Source: Spirochaetaceae bacterium
Lineage (GTDB): Bacteria; Spirochaetota; Spirochaetia; Treponematales; Breznakiellaceae
Length of the DNA: 39,405 nucleotides
Direction of reading: 5' to 3'
Assembly: GCA_031257135.1 (NCBI GenBank)
Contig: JAIRPH010000161.1
Span: 1 to 39,405, forward strand
Shown here: piece by piece, positions 16,540 through 24,437 of the stretch
How positions within the stretch are numbered: position 1 is the first letter of the stretch
Layout of the letters: every line of letters begins with the position of its first letter
Notes under the pieces: model-generated
What the model was told of the DNA's origin: nothing
The model's input: only the letters and a program-made list of their open reading frames with translations
The model's database searches: none
Position numbers and translations under genes: made by a program

Positions 16540-17544
16540 CTACCGCGTCGATTTTCTGACGACAAGGCTCGTATCAGCTACCTGAATCTCCGGTTTCTCC
16601 AACACTCCGTGTTTTTCTTTATACTGAATCTGATAAATCAGCCGCTCCGCGGCGCGTACTCCTATTTCGTACAACGGTTGGGCAACCGTTGTAAGCGGAG
16701 GCTCTACCAGAGTAGCTATATCTACGTTGTCAAAGCCGATAATCGAAATATCATCAGGAACCCGGTAGCCCGCATCATATACGGCGCGCATAATCACTAT
16801 CGCGCGGGCATCGCTGGCGGCGAAAATCGCATCAGGTATATCGCCCTTATTCAGCATCGTCTTGGTAAGCGTATAAAAACTATGCACATCCTGATTTTCG
16901 CCTATCACCAACGCGGCATCGAAGCTCATACCGTAATCATGTAGCGCATCTTTGTAGCCCTGAAACCGATCCGCATACAGCGGCACCGCAGTATCTCCAA
17001 GGGCGACGGCAATTTTTTTATGCCCTCTTTCAATGAGATACGCTACCGCGTTATACGCGGCTTTTTTATTGTCAATCACCACCGCATCGATCTTGCGGTT
17101 ATATGAGCGCAGAGTCAGTACCAGCGGAAACTGTTCGTTCCGCAGTTTCATAATATGCGTCGAATGAGGCATCATCGAGGCGATGATAAATCCGTCGATA
17201 AGCCGGGTTTTGAGCCGGCTTATGTAATCTTTTTCGATAGCAATATGTTCATCCGTATTGGTAAGTATAACCATAAACCCGTACTTCCGGGCGGTATCTT
17301 CAACGCCGCGGGCAATATCAGGAAAGATCATGTTTTGAATACTGGGAATCATGAGGGCAATCGTACTGCTTCTTCCTATTTTCAGGCTCTGAGCCATCAC
17401 GTTAGGGCTATAATTCAACGCCTTAACCGCTTCGAGAACCTTTTTCCGGGTAGCTTCTTTAACATACGTTTTGTTATGCAACGCTCTGGAAACCGTACTC
17501 ATAGACAAGCCGGTATACTGAGCCACATCTTTGAGACCCGTCAT
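16540..17544 (-). CDS. LacI-family transcriptional regulator
   Basis: This 334-residue repressor has an N-terminal LacI helix-turn-helix (MTGLKDVAQYTGLSMSTVSRALH) and hinge helix (SPNVMAQSLKIG), then a periplasmic-binding-protein-like sensor domain (STIALMIPSIQNMIFPDIARGVE; GFDNVDIATLVEPPLTT). Such proteins bind a sugar or polyol and control the neighbouring catabolic genes. It lies within the operon, 5 bases after the dehydrogenase gene, which suggests autoregulation. No clear palindromic operator was found near the operon promoter at 18651-18679; only a short ACCGGT core is visible there. The effector is unknown but is likely the substrate of this cluster. Confidence 0.9.
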   Translation of the reverse strand: MTGLKDVAQYTGLSMSTVSRALHNKTYVKEATRKKVLEAVKALNYSPNVMAQSLKIGRSSTIALMIPSIQNMIFPDIARGVEDTARKYGFMVILTNTDEHIAIEKDYISRLKTRLIDGFIIASMMPHSTHIMKLRNEQFPLVLTLRSYNRKIDAVVIDNKKAAYNAVAYLIERGHKKIAVALGDTAVPLYADRFQGYKDALHDYGMSFDAALVIGENQDVHSFYTLTKTMLNKGDIPDAIFAASDARAIVIMRAVYDAGYRVPDDISIIGFDNVDIATLVEPPLTTVAQPLYEIGVRAAERLIYQIQYKEKHGVLEKPEIQVADTSLVVRKSTR

Positions 17545-17549
17545 CAGCG

Positions 17550-18644
17550 TTAGTACCTCGGCATCCGCTGTAAGATACCGTCTCTCGAATAAAAAAGATC
17601 GGTTTCAGCTATGGGAAACGATACAGGCTGTTTCGTTACCGCAGACTTGTAGATGCCGGTAACGACTTCCACCGCATCCCGCCCGGTACGACCGGTAAGC
17701 AGTAACGGCGACGAGGTTTCAACGGCTTGAACAAAATCCGCAATCTGCCCGATATGACCTTCCCAAGACAGAGGCGGATAGCTTTTATACCGGGCTTCAA
17801 TTTCCGCGGCGGTTTCGGCGTCTTCTTCCGGAAAACCTCCGCCTTTGTCTTTCGAGCAGTACACCGAAAACGGTATTCCTAACTCAGCCCGTTCAGTCTC
17901 AAACAGCAGACGCCGTTCCCTGCTGTCTCCATGATGTATCTGAGAACAGGTCAGCTCTCCGACCGCGCCTCCGGCAAACCGGATATACGCCGAAGACAGA
18001 TCTTCTACCTGAGCGGCAGGATGATATACATTCGCCATAAACGCGGTCAGCTCTTTCGGTTTTCCCGCCATCCAAAGCAGTAAATCAAGGTAATGTATCG
18101 CGAGATTTAAAGTACAGCCTCCGCCGGCTTGCTCCCAAGAACCGCGCCACGGCGTATCGTAATATCCCTGTCCCCGCCACCATACCGAGCAGGCTTGAAC
18201 GTACAGCAGTTTGCCGCAGTGTCCTTCTTCTAAGAGCCGTTTAAGATTCCATACGCCGGTAGTATATCTGTTTTGAGCGACTACCGAAAGAAGCCGCTTT
18301 TTCTTCTCCGCCGCAGAAATCATAGCGTCGCATTCAGCCAGAGACGGCGCCATAGGCTTTTCCAGAAGAACATGAAGCCCCGCCTCAAAACAGTCTAGGA
18401 CGATAGCGCAATGATTTCCCGCGGGCGTACAGATCGAAGCGATTTGAAACGCCTGTTCCGACAAGGCTTCCCGATAATCGCCGTAAGCCTTTGCTGAAAG
18501 CGTATGTTTCTGTATCAGGGCTTCCGCCTTAGTTTTATCCGTATCGGCTACCGCCGTTATACGGACCCGCTCGCCCAATGCGCCGTAAGCCGCTATATGA
18601 CTGTTAGCTATTCCGCCGGCGCCGATTATCAAAACAGATATCAT
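17550..18644 (-). CDS. Gfo/Idh/MocA-family dehydrogenase
   Basis: This is an NAD(P)-dependent oxidoreductase of 364 residues. An N-terminal Rossmann fold (VLIIGAGGIANSHIAAY) is followed by the typical EKP motif (VLLEKPMAPS) and a C-terminal alpha/beta substrate domain with NLAIHYLDLLLW. Family members oxidise or reduce sugars, cyclitols such as inositol, or glycosides. An in-frame upstream ATG would put the start at 18692, but the promoter -35 and -10 lie inside that extension and the true start is the ATG at 18644, six bases after the -10. It is the first gene of the catabolic operon and the best hint that the substrate is sugar- or cyclitol-like. Confidence 0.88.
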   Translation of the reverse strand: MISVLIIGAGGIANSHIAAYGALGERVRITAVADTDKTKAEALIQKHTLSAKAYGDYREALSEQAFQIASICTPAGNHCAIVLDCFEAGLHVLLEKPMAPSLAECDAMISAAEKKKRLLSVVAQNRYTTGVWNLKRLLEEGHCGKLLYVQACSVWWRGQGYYDTPWRGSWEQAGGGCTLNLAIHYLDLLLWMAGKPKELTAFMANVYHPAAQVEDLSSAYIRFAGGAVGELTCSQIHHGDSRERRLLFETERAELGIPFSVYCSKDKGGGFPEEDAETAAEIEARYKSYPPLSWEGHIGQIADFVQAVETSSPLLLTGRTGRDAVEVVTGIYKSAVTKQPVSFPIAETDLFYSRDGILQRMPRY

Positions 18645-18650
18645 ATATCC

Positions 18651-18679
18651 ATGATACCGGTTCTTATATCCCTTGTCAA
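18651..18679 (-). promoter_or_regulatory. Promoter of the catabolic operon, leaderless
   Basis: Minus strand: perfect TTGACA (18674-18679), 17-base spacer, TATCAT (18651-18656), and the ATG at 18644 after six bases. There is no SD. This choice decides the start of the dehydrogenase gene. Confidence 0.72.
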
Positions 18680-18705
18680 ATGATTTCTGCAAACCTTTGC
18701 ACCTA

Positions 18706-18735
18706 TTGAGCGCAGACGGCTTGACGCTGTATAGT
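18706..18735 (+). promoter_or_regulatory. Promoter of the thymidylate kinase gene, probably leaderless
   Basis: TTGAGC (18706-18711), 18-base spacer, TATAGT (18730-18735). The ATG at 18743 is 7 bases beyond the -10. The frame also offers a GTG at 18734, but that codon overlaps the -10. Confidence 0.5.
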
Positions 18736-18742
18736 GAGAGAT

Positions 18743-19372
18743 ATGCGTATCCAGAATTTTGTTGTCTTTGAAGGCGGAGACGGAAGCGGAACTACCACTC
18801 AGATTGACTGCCTGAAGAAGCGTTTTGAAGCTGATTCCGCTCTTCCGCGGCTGTATGCTACCTTTGAGCCTACCGGCGGTCCTATCGGAAATCTGATCCG
18901 CTTGGCTTTGAAAGGAGACATTACGCTCCAGCCCGAAACCTTAGCGCGGCTCTTCGCCGCGGACCGAAATGAGCATCTCTATGGTTCGGCAGGCATTATG
19001 GAACACCATCGTCAAGGATCGCTGGTGGTTTCCGATAGGTATGCGCTTTCTTCTTTAGTATACCAAGGCTTAACCTGCGGAAGAGAACTGCCCCGGGAAC
19101 TTAACGCCTCCTTTCCCGTCCCGGAATTGCTCTTGTTTTTTGATATTGAACCGGAAACCGCCTGCCGGCGTATGCAAAACCGGAGCGTCAAGGAAATCTA
19201 CGAGTATCTTGATTTTCAGATACAGGTCCGGGAACGGTACAAGTCGCTCCTGCCCTGGTATGAACGCAACGGAACCGCCGTTGCCGTGATAGACGGAGCT
19301 ATGCCCCAAGAGGAAGTAACCGAAGCGGTATGGAGAGAACTGCAAAACCTGCCGATACTCAAATCGTTATGA
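18743..19372 (+). CDS. tmk: Thymidylate kinase
   Basis: This is dTMP kinase, 209 residues, phosphorylating dTMP to dTDP with ATP in the cytoplasm. The P-loop reads FEGGDGSGTTTQ, close to the family pattern. The DR(Y/F) motif appears as VSDRYALSS, followed by YQG. The lid region RMQNRSVKEIYEYLDFQIQ fits a family member without a strong basic LID. The length is normal. The start is taken at ATG 18743 because the promoter -10 overlaps the alternative GTG at 18734. It overlaps the next gene by ATGA at 19369, forming an operon with the secreted hypothetical and the methyltransferase. Confidence 0.9.
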   Translation: MRIQNFVVFEGGDGSGTTTQIDCLKKRFEADSALPRLYATFEPTGGPIGNLIRLALKGDITLQPETLARLFAADRNEHLYGSAGIMEHHRQGSLVVSDRYALSSLVYQGLTCGRELPRELNASFPVPELLLFFDIEPETACRRMQNRSVKEIYEYLDFQIQVRERYKSLLPWYERNGTAVAVIDGAMPQEEVTEAVWRELQNLPILKSL

Positions 19373-19983
19373 AAAAACCGCTTATCCTAACCGGATTACT
19401 TTTGCTCTTTCTCAGCGTCCAAACGAACCTTAACGCGTATGTGGTCAGGTACAAAGAGCAATTCTTTAGATTGTATCATATCCACTATATGCAGAATCCT
19501 GATGATACGATGGAAAATATTTATTGGCTCGAAGAAGCGGTTAAAGCGGATTTCGCAAATCCTCTTTATGCGGTAGCCCGCATCGAAAATGAGGTCCAAT
19601 GGGAAAAATACCGCTATCTTTTTATGATGCACCTCAACCTTAAACTCATTGAGCAATATATTTTTCTGGGAAACAAGTGGAATAAACGGAACGCCTATTT
19701 TTTCAACGCCCCTTGGAAAGAACAAAATCTGGAAAGCCTGACCATCGCAGAAACCTGCTACCAAACCGCGTTGTATTACTGGAATCAAGCCCTAGTCTGG
19801 GCGGAAAAAGCTCAAGACCGCCGGTTCCGGTTCATCAACCTTGAGCGAATCCAAAATTGGGAAGACGAAGCCTTTAGAATCGAGCGGAAATCTCTGGATT
19901 ACGCAAAAACACTCAACCGAGAGCTGGGACTGCTTCAAAAAACGCGGGAAACTTTTGAAGCTATGGACGAAAATACCTATTAG
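19369..19983 (+). CDS. Secreted conserved hypothetical protein
   Basis: This 204-residue protein has an N-terminal signal peptide (KKPLILTGLLLLFLSVQT, cleavage probably near LNA-Y). The mature part is helical and rich in Trp, Tyr, Glu and Asn, with patterns such as YWLEEAVKADFANP and ETCYQTALYYWNQALVWAE that resemble a degenerate TPR. I do not recognise a named family. The start is the ATG at 19369 overlapping the tmk stop; an upstream ATG at 19330 lies inside tmk and would spoil the signal peptide. It is probably periplasmic and co-transcribed with tmk and the methyltransferase gene. The function is unknown. Confidence 0.75.
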   Translation: MKKPLILTGLLLLFLSVQTNLNAYVVRYKEQFFRLYHIHYMQNPDDTMENIYWLEEAVKADFANPLYAVARIENEVQWEKYRYLFMMHLNLKLIEQYIFLGNKWNKRNAYFFNAPWKEQNLESLTIAETCYQTALYYWNQALVWAEKAQDRRFRFINLERIQNWEDEAFRIERKSLDYAKTLNRELGLLQKTRETFEAMDENTY

Positions 19984-19994
19984 GCGAATCGGAA

Positions 19995-20972
19995 TTGGAA
20001 AAAACCGAAGCTCAGGCGTTGATGCTGGAAAACCGTATCCGAAAACGATTCAGACATCTCAGAAAATGGGCGAAACGAATCGGAACCGACGCCTTCAGAC
20101 TGTATAATCGGGATATTCCTGAAATCCCGCTGGTTGTCGATTACTATGGACAATGGGTTTCCGCCGCGCTCTATCAGCGTCCCTACGAAAAAGACGAAGC
20201 CGAAGAACGTCATTGGCTTGCGGCTATGACTCAGGCAATAGCCGCGGGACTGGAACTTCCTGAATCTCAGGTGTTTCTCAAAGAACGGAAACGCCAGCGG
20301 GGAAAAAACCAATATCAGAAACTGAGGGATACTCAGGTTGTTCGGCAAGTCCGCGAAGGAGGTCTGACCTTTCAGGTGAATCTGTCGGACTACCTCGATA
20401 CCGGGCTGTTTCTTGACCGGCGGAAAGCGCGGGACCTCTTACGAAAGGAAGCCGCGGGGAAACGGGTTCTCAACTTGTTCGCCTATACCTGTTCTTTTTC
20501 GGTATACGCCGCCGCAGGAGGCGCCCAAGAGATCGATTCGGTAGACCTCTCCAATACCTACTTGGATTGGGGCAAACTCAACTTCAGGCTGAACGGTTTT
20601 GAAGCCGGTTCTCGGTATCGATTCATTGCGGCTGAGACAGAGGACTTTCTTCGCCGGGGAATACGGAATAGACGTACTTGGGATAGTATCATCCTCGACC
20701 CCCCGAGCTTTTCCAATTCAAAAAAAATGACCGGCGCCCTTGATATACGGCGGGATTATAAACGCCTCATCTCCCAAAGCCTTGAAGTCCTCGATAAAAA
20801 AGGCACCTTATGGTTCAGCGCCAACGCCAAAGGTTTCCGCCTGAATCCAGCGGAGTTTCCAGAACTGCATATCGAAAATCTACAGCCCCTCATCATAGAC
20901 GAAGATTTCATCGGGAAAAAAATACCCTCATGCTATAAAATTTCCCGCTCCGCTCCGCTCGCTCGCTCATAA
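19995..20972 (+). CDS. RlmK-like class I SAM-dependent 23S rRNA methyltransferase
   Basis: This 325-residue enzyme resembles the C-terminal half of RlmKL, which makes m7G2069 in 23S rRNA, and related RlmI-type enzymes. The N-terminal part reads LENRIRKRFRHLRKWA, then RLYNRDIPEIPLVVDYY. The substrate region shows RQRGKNQYQKL, and the SAM domain shows VLNLFAYTCSFSVYAAAGG, SVDLSN and the catalytic LDPPSFSNS. It should act on ribosomal RNA in the cytoplasm. The start is TTG at 19995 or ATG at 20022; neither has a clear SD. The last seven residues (SAPLARS) are encoded by a run of cgctc repeats right beside the repeat copies at 20974, so the tail may be altered by repeat insertion. Confidence 0.83.
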   Translation: MEKTEAQALMLENRIRKRFRHLRKWAKRIGTDAFRLYNRDIPEIPLVVDYYGQWVSAALYQRPYEKDEAEERHWLAAMTQAIAAGLELPESQVFLKERKRQRGKNQYQKLRDTQVVRQVREGGLTFQVNLSDYLDTGLFLDRRKARDLLRKEAAGKRVLNLFAYTCSFSVYAAAGGAQEIDSVDLSNTYLDWGKLNFRLNGFEAGSRYRFIAAETEDFLRRGIRNRRTWDSIILDPPSFSNSKKMTGALDIRRDYKRLISQSLEVLDKKGTLWFSANAKGFRLNPAEFPELHIENLQPLIIDEDFIGKKIPSCYKISRSAPLARS

Positions 20973-20973
20973 A

Positions 20974-21009
20974 TGACTGACACCTATATTACCTATATTG
21001 ACTGACACC
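20974..21009. repeat. Two copies of TGACTGACACC upstream of the transposase gene
   Basis: TGACTGACACC occurs at 20974-20984 and again at 20999-21009, a 25-base period, between the methyltransferase stop and the transposase start. The spacer contains the 8-mer CCTATATT twice. The second copy continues AAAGC and matches a copy at 22321 (GACTGACACCGAAGC) over 14 of 15 bases. The reverse complement carries GGTGTCAG, also found at 28992 and 29011. They are candidate REP units mobilised by the neighbouring RAYT. Confidence 0.6.
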
Positions 21010-21043
21010 AAAGCAGATTTCATATCCATACCATATAGGGAGT

Positions 21044-21559
21044 ATGAGAAGATTACGGACACTTGTGGAAGGGGCGACGTATCATGTTGCCTCGAAAATC
21101 GACCATGACGATCCGGCTTTGCGGGAGTCGGCGTTTAAACAGGGCTTTTTGGACTTTGTGACTAAGGCGAAAAAGCGGTTTTCCTTTAAATTATGGAATT
21201 TTATGGTTATGGATAATCACATTCATTTTCTCATTAAGCCCGGACCCGGAGTATCTTTGTCCAAGATAATGCAGTGGATTAAGTGTAATTTTGCCAAATG
21301 GTGGAATAAAATGCACAATACCAAGGGGCATCTGTGGGGGGACCGGTTCTTTTCCCGAATAATCAAGGACGAAAAGGACTTTGAAGCGGTATCTGAGTAT
21401 ATCGACGAGAATCCGGTGAAAGCGAAGCTGGTGAAAACAGCGAAAGAATGGCGGTTCGGCGGGTTATTTCACCGGCTGAGGCGGATTTTCGGCATTATTG
21501 ACAGCGGGACGGACTTTGTGAAGCGCTTTGCCCCGGATATACGTCCGCCGCCGATATGA
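21044..21559 (+). mobile_element. REP-associated tyrosine transposase (RAYT, Y1/IS200-like)
   Basis: This 171-residue single-strand DNA transposase of the HUH Y1 family starts RRLRTLVEGATYHV. The HUH motif reads DNHIHFLI and the region of the catalytic Tyr reads EYIDENPVKAKLV, both typical of REP-associated transposases. Such enzymes are usually single-copy domesticated genes that cut and move short REP palindromes rather than themselves. GGGAG lies next to the ATG, so expression is plausible. The gene appears intact. The repeats directly upstream fit this role, though no inverted repeat ends of a full insertion sequence are seen. Confidence 0.85.
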
Positions 21560-21598
21560 GATTTTGTCTGTCTTAGCGGATGAAATAGGCGTAATTAC

Positions 21599-21627
21599 TT
21601 GACCCGCATAACGGGGTTCGGTATACT
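21599..21627 (+). promoter_or_regulatory. Promoter upstream of the TPR lipoprotein gene
   Basis: TTGACC (21599-21604), 17-base spacer, TATACT (21622-21627). The next gene starts at 21850, so the predicted leader is about 215 bases, unusually long for this window. Confidence 0.55.
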
Positions 21628-21813
21628 GAAAATATAAATCGCATCATAAGATTACGAGGGATTCGCAAGTATTCGAGGAACGGTTGAACTGCGCCGACTT
21701 GAACCAGAGCTAAATTCGCTTTCTCTTTATTCTTAGGTTGTCCTCAGAAGGGGGATTGCATTTTTTCTGGCGTCTTCCAATAATAATTTCCGAGACGTGG
21801 TAAACCGGATGTA

Positions 21814-21840
21814 ATGACCGCTATTTTTACGTTTCTATAA
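21814..21840 (+). other. Possible nine-codon leader ORF overlapping the SD
   Basis: ATG at 21814 opens a frame of eight codons (MTAIFTFL) ending TAA at 21838-21840. The stop runs into AAGGAG (21839-21844), the SD of the lipoprotein gene. It could couple translation, but it is very short and has no SD of its own. Low confidence. Confidence 0.2.
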
Positions 21841-21849
21841 GGAGTTTCT

Positions 21850-22299
21850 ATGATAAAAAAAGGAAAAATCGGAATACCGGGCATGGTCATCCGCAGAATG
21901 TGTCTGGCGCTGATTGGTACGGCGGTGATTGCGGGTTGCGCTACTGGGTCTAAGGTTCAATTTTTTAACGACAGCGGGTATGATCGTATTGAAGCCGGCG
22001 ATTATGATCGGGCTCGTGCGGATTTCAACGAGGCGTTGAGGTATAATGCTAAGTGCGCCAGAGCCTATACCGGGCGGGGAGAGACTTATCGGTTGCAAGG
22101 CTGGCATGATGAGGCGTTGAGGGATTTCAATACAGCTATCCGGTTTGATTCAGAGTATGCCGCCGCGTATTGGAGCCGCGGTATGGTATACCGCGACCTC
22201 GGCGACATTGACCGGGCTATAGCGGATTTCGATAGGGCGTTGAGGCTTGATCCGGAATATGCCGAAGTCAAAGAGGCTCGGCAAGGAGCATCCAAGTAG
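21850..22299 (+). CDS. TPR lipoprotein
   Basis: This 149-residue protein has a type II signal peptide: basic N-terminus, hydrophobic core and lipobox VIAGC with Cys30. The mature part contains about three TPR units (YDRIEAGDYDRARADFNEAL; GWHDEALRDFNTAIRFD; GDIDRAIADFDRALRLDPEY). It should be lipid-anchored to the inner or outer membrane facing the periplasm and mediate protein contacts. AAGGAG seven bases upstream of the ATG is strong. A larger TPR protein follows 54 bases later on the same strand, so the two may be related by duplication and co-expressed. Confidence 0.86.
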   Translation: MIKKGKIGIPGMVIRRMCLALIGTAVIAGCATGSKVQFFNDSGYDRIEAGDYDRARADFNEALRYNAKCARAYTGRGETYRLQGWHDEALRDFNTAIRFDSEYAAAYWSRGMVYRDLGDIDRAIADFDRALRLDPEYAEVKEARQGASK

Positions 22300-22320
22300 G
22301 ATGCGGCGGCGGATGGTTTT

Positions 22321-22335
22321 GACTGACACCGAAGC
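22321..22335 (+). repeat. Third copy of GACTGACACC
   Basis: GACTGACACCGAAGC lies between the two TPR genes and differs at one base from the copy at 21000-21014. It is a candidate dispersed REP unit. Confidence 0.5.
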
Positions 22336-22353
22336 GGCCAAAAGAGGCGTTAT

Positions 22354-24399
22354 ATGACAAATAGAGTGCGAGCAATCGGCATCATGGCGATGTTCATCGC
22401 GGCGGCGGGCGCGGTTTTCCCGCAGACTGACGCTGATTATGTTGCCGCCGGCGTTCAGTACGCCGAGAAAGGCGACTATAATCGGGCGATTGAGGAATAT
22501 ACCAAAGCTCTGCAAATCAATCCGGGCAACGCCGATGCGTTAGTCGGGCGGGGCTGGGCGTATCGCCAGCGGAATCGGTATGACGCGGCGGTCCGGGACT
22601 TCAGCGCGGCGGTTCGGCTTGATCCGCAGGATGTTTCAGCGTATATCGGGCGCGGGGAGGTCCATTGGACAGAGGGCAGATATGATGCCGCGCTGAAAGA
22701 TTTCAGCGAGGTAATCCGGCTTGATCCGAAGAATGTTTTAGCCTATGTCGCCCGAGGAAAGACGTTTCATCTGCAAGGTCAGTACGAGGCGGCGGTTAAG
22801 GACTTTACTGATGCCCTTCAGATCGATCCGAACAACGTCTGGGCTTACACTTCTCTTGGAGAAACCTATCGGCAAATCGAGTGGTACGACGCGGCGGTTC
22901 AAAATTTCAACGCCGCGCTTCAGCTTGAACCTGCCTATGTTTCAGCGTATGTCGCCCGGGGAAAGACGCGGAGACAGCAAGGTCAGTATGACGAGGCGGC
23001 TCGAGACCTTAATGAGGCGGTGCGGCTCGCGTCTGATTATACCGCGGCCTATATCGAGCTTGGATCGGTATACTTTGACAAGCTCGAATATGATCGGGGG
23101 ATTAAATATATTACCGAAGCGCTTCGGCTTGATCCGTATAATGCCTCGGCGTATATCAAGCGGGGAGAAATATACCGGGAGCAGGGCAGATATGACGCGG
23201 CGATCCGGGACTTTGATGCGGCTCTTCAGTTCAGCTCTGAAAACGCTTGGGCTTATATGGAGCGGGGAACGGCTTATGCGGAAAAGGAACAGTATAACGC
23301 GGCGATCCGGGATTACAATGAAGCGATTCGCATCGTTCCCGATTACGGCGTATTATATCGGCATCGGGGAACAGCCTATCGGCTGATGGGCAGGTACGAT
23401 GAGGCGATTTGGGATTTAAACACGGCGATTCATTTTGATCCGAATGATGTGTGGGCTTATACCAATCGGGGAAGAGCCTACGGAGAGAAGGGCGACTACA
23501 TAAACGCCCTCATGGATTTTCACGAGGCTTTGCGGCTTGATCCCGATTTTATTGACGCCTTATTCGCCCGAGGGTATGTATACAGTCTTGCAGGCAATCG
23601 GGATCAGGCTATTGCGGATTGGACTGAGCTAATCCGCCGGGACCCTAATCTTGCTGTAATGTTCAGCAATCGGGGCTATGACTATTACCTGAAAGGAGAC
23701 TACGATCAGGCTATTGCGGACTGCAATGAAGCGATTCGGCTTGACCCTGATTTCGCGGAAGCCTATCTAAACCGCGCGCTCGCGTACGCGCTCAAAAAAG
23801 AATACCCTCAGGCGATCCGGGACTGTCAGAAGACCTTGCAAATCGATCCGAATCACGCCGAGGCGCGCCGGAATCTGGAGCGGCTTCTGCGCGGAGAAGA
23901 CCCGTTCCCGTTTCCCGGCAGGATAGATTCCTCTGACACCGCCGCAGTAGGCGTTTTTTTACGTCAAGGGCTTCAGTACGCCAAGAACGGCGATGTTGAT
24001 CGGGCGATTCAGTCTTTCAGCGAAGCCGTGCGGATAAATCCCTATGATTCCTATGCCTTTTATTACCGCGGGCTTGCGTATATGCAAAAAGGAGATGCCG
24101 CCGGAGCCATTGAGGATTATACCGCCGCGCTGAGGATCAATCCGTCCTTTGTTTCAGCCTTGAACAATCGGGGCGCGGCGTATTACTACCGGGGCGATTT
24201 TGATCGGTCCCTTGAGGATTACACCGCCGCGTTGAAAATCGACCCGAATAACAGCAGAGCCTTTAATAACCGGGGCGCGGCGTATTTCAAAAAAGGCGAC
24301 CTAAACCGGGCGGAGAAGGACTTTATCGAAGCTCTGCGGATCGATCCGTTCTATTCGGTTGCGGAAGACAATCTTGAGTTTCTGCGCTGGGGGCGATAG
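22354..24399 (+). CDS. Exported TPR protein with about sixteen to seventeen TPRs
   Basis: This 681-residue protein has an N-terminal signal peptide (RAIGIMAMFIAAAGAVFPQT) and then an almost unbroken TPR array with units such as YDAAVRDFSAAVRLDPQDVSAY. A short linker around residues 505-530 (FPFPGRIDSSDTA) divides a long first block from a final block of four units. No enzymatic domain is seen. It is likely a periplasmic or surface scaffold. AGAGG lies 7 bases before the ATG. It follows the TPR lipoprotein gene on the same strand and is convergent to the chemoreceptor gene. The many similar repeats make it prone to recombination. Confidence 0.87.
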   Translation: MTNRVRAIGIMAMFIAAAGAVFPQTDADYVAAGVQYAEKGDYNRAIEEYTKALQINPGNADALVGRGWAYRQRNRYDAAVRDFSAAVRLDPQDVSAYIGRGEVHWTEGRYDAALKDFSEVIRLDPKNVLAYVARGKTFHLQGQYEAAVKDFTDALQIDPNNVWAYTSLGETYRQIEWYDAAVQNFNAALQLEPAYVSAYVARGKTRRQQGQYDEAARDLNEAVRLASDYTAAYIELGSVYFDKLEYDRGIKYITEALRLDPYNASAYIKRGEIYREQGRYDAAIRDFDAALQFSSENAWAYMERGTAYAEKEQYNAAIRDYNEAIRIVPDYGVLYRHRGTAYRLMGRYDEAIWDLNTAIHFDPNDVWAYTNRGRAYGEKGDYINALMDFHEALRLDPDFIDALFARGYVYSLAGNRDQAIADWTELIRRDPNLAVMFSNRGYDYYLKGDYDQAIADCNEAIRLDPDFAEAYLNRALAYALKKEYPQAIRDCQKTLQIDPNHAEARRNLERLLRGEDPFPFPGRIDSSDTAAVGVFLRQGLQYAKNGDVDRAIQSFSEAVRINPYDSYAFYYRGLAYMQKGDAAGAIEDYTAALRINPSFVSALNNRGAAYYYRGDFDRSLEDYTAALKIDPNNSRAFNNRGAAYFKKGDLNRAEKDFIEALRIDPFYSVAEDNLEFLRWGR

Positions 24400-24401
24400 C
24401 G

Positions 24402-24437
24402 AAAAAATAGCCGCCGAATCCTCCGGGACGGCGGTTA
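24402..24437 (-). terminator. Rho-independent terminator of the chemoreceptor gene
   Basis: On the minus strand CCGCCG (24434-24429), a 12-base loop, CGGCGG (24416-24411), extended by A-T pairs, then a run of six T (24407-24402). It starts at the chemoreceptor stop codon. The plus strand lacks a U tract, so it serves the minus strand only. Confidence 0.7.

Noticed and set aside
18640..18680. LacI-type operator at the catabolic operon promoter
   Set aside because: Only the 6-base core ACCGGT is symmetric; flanks do not pair, so it is not a convincing operator.
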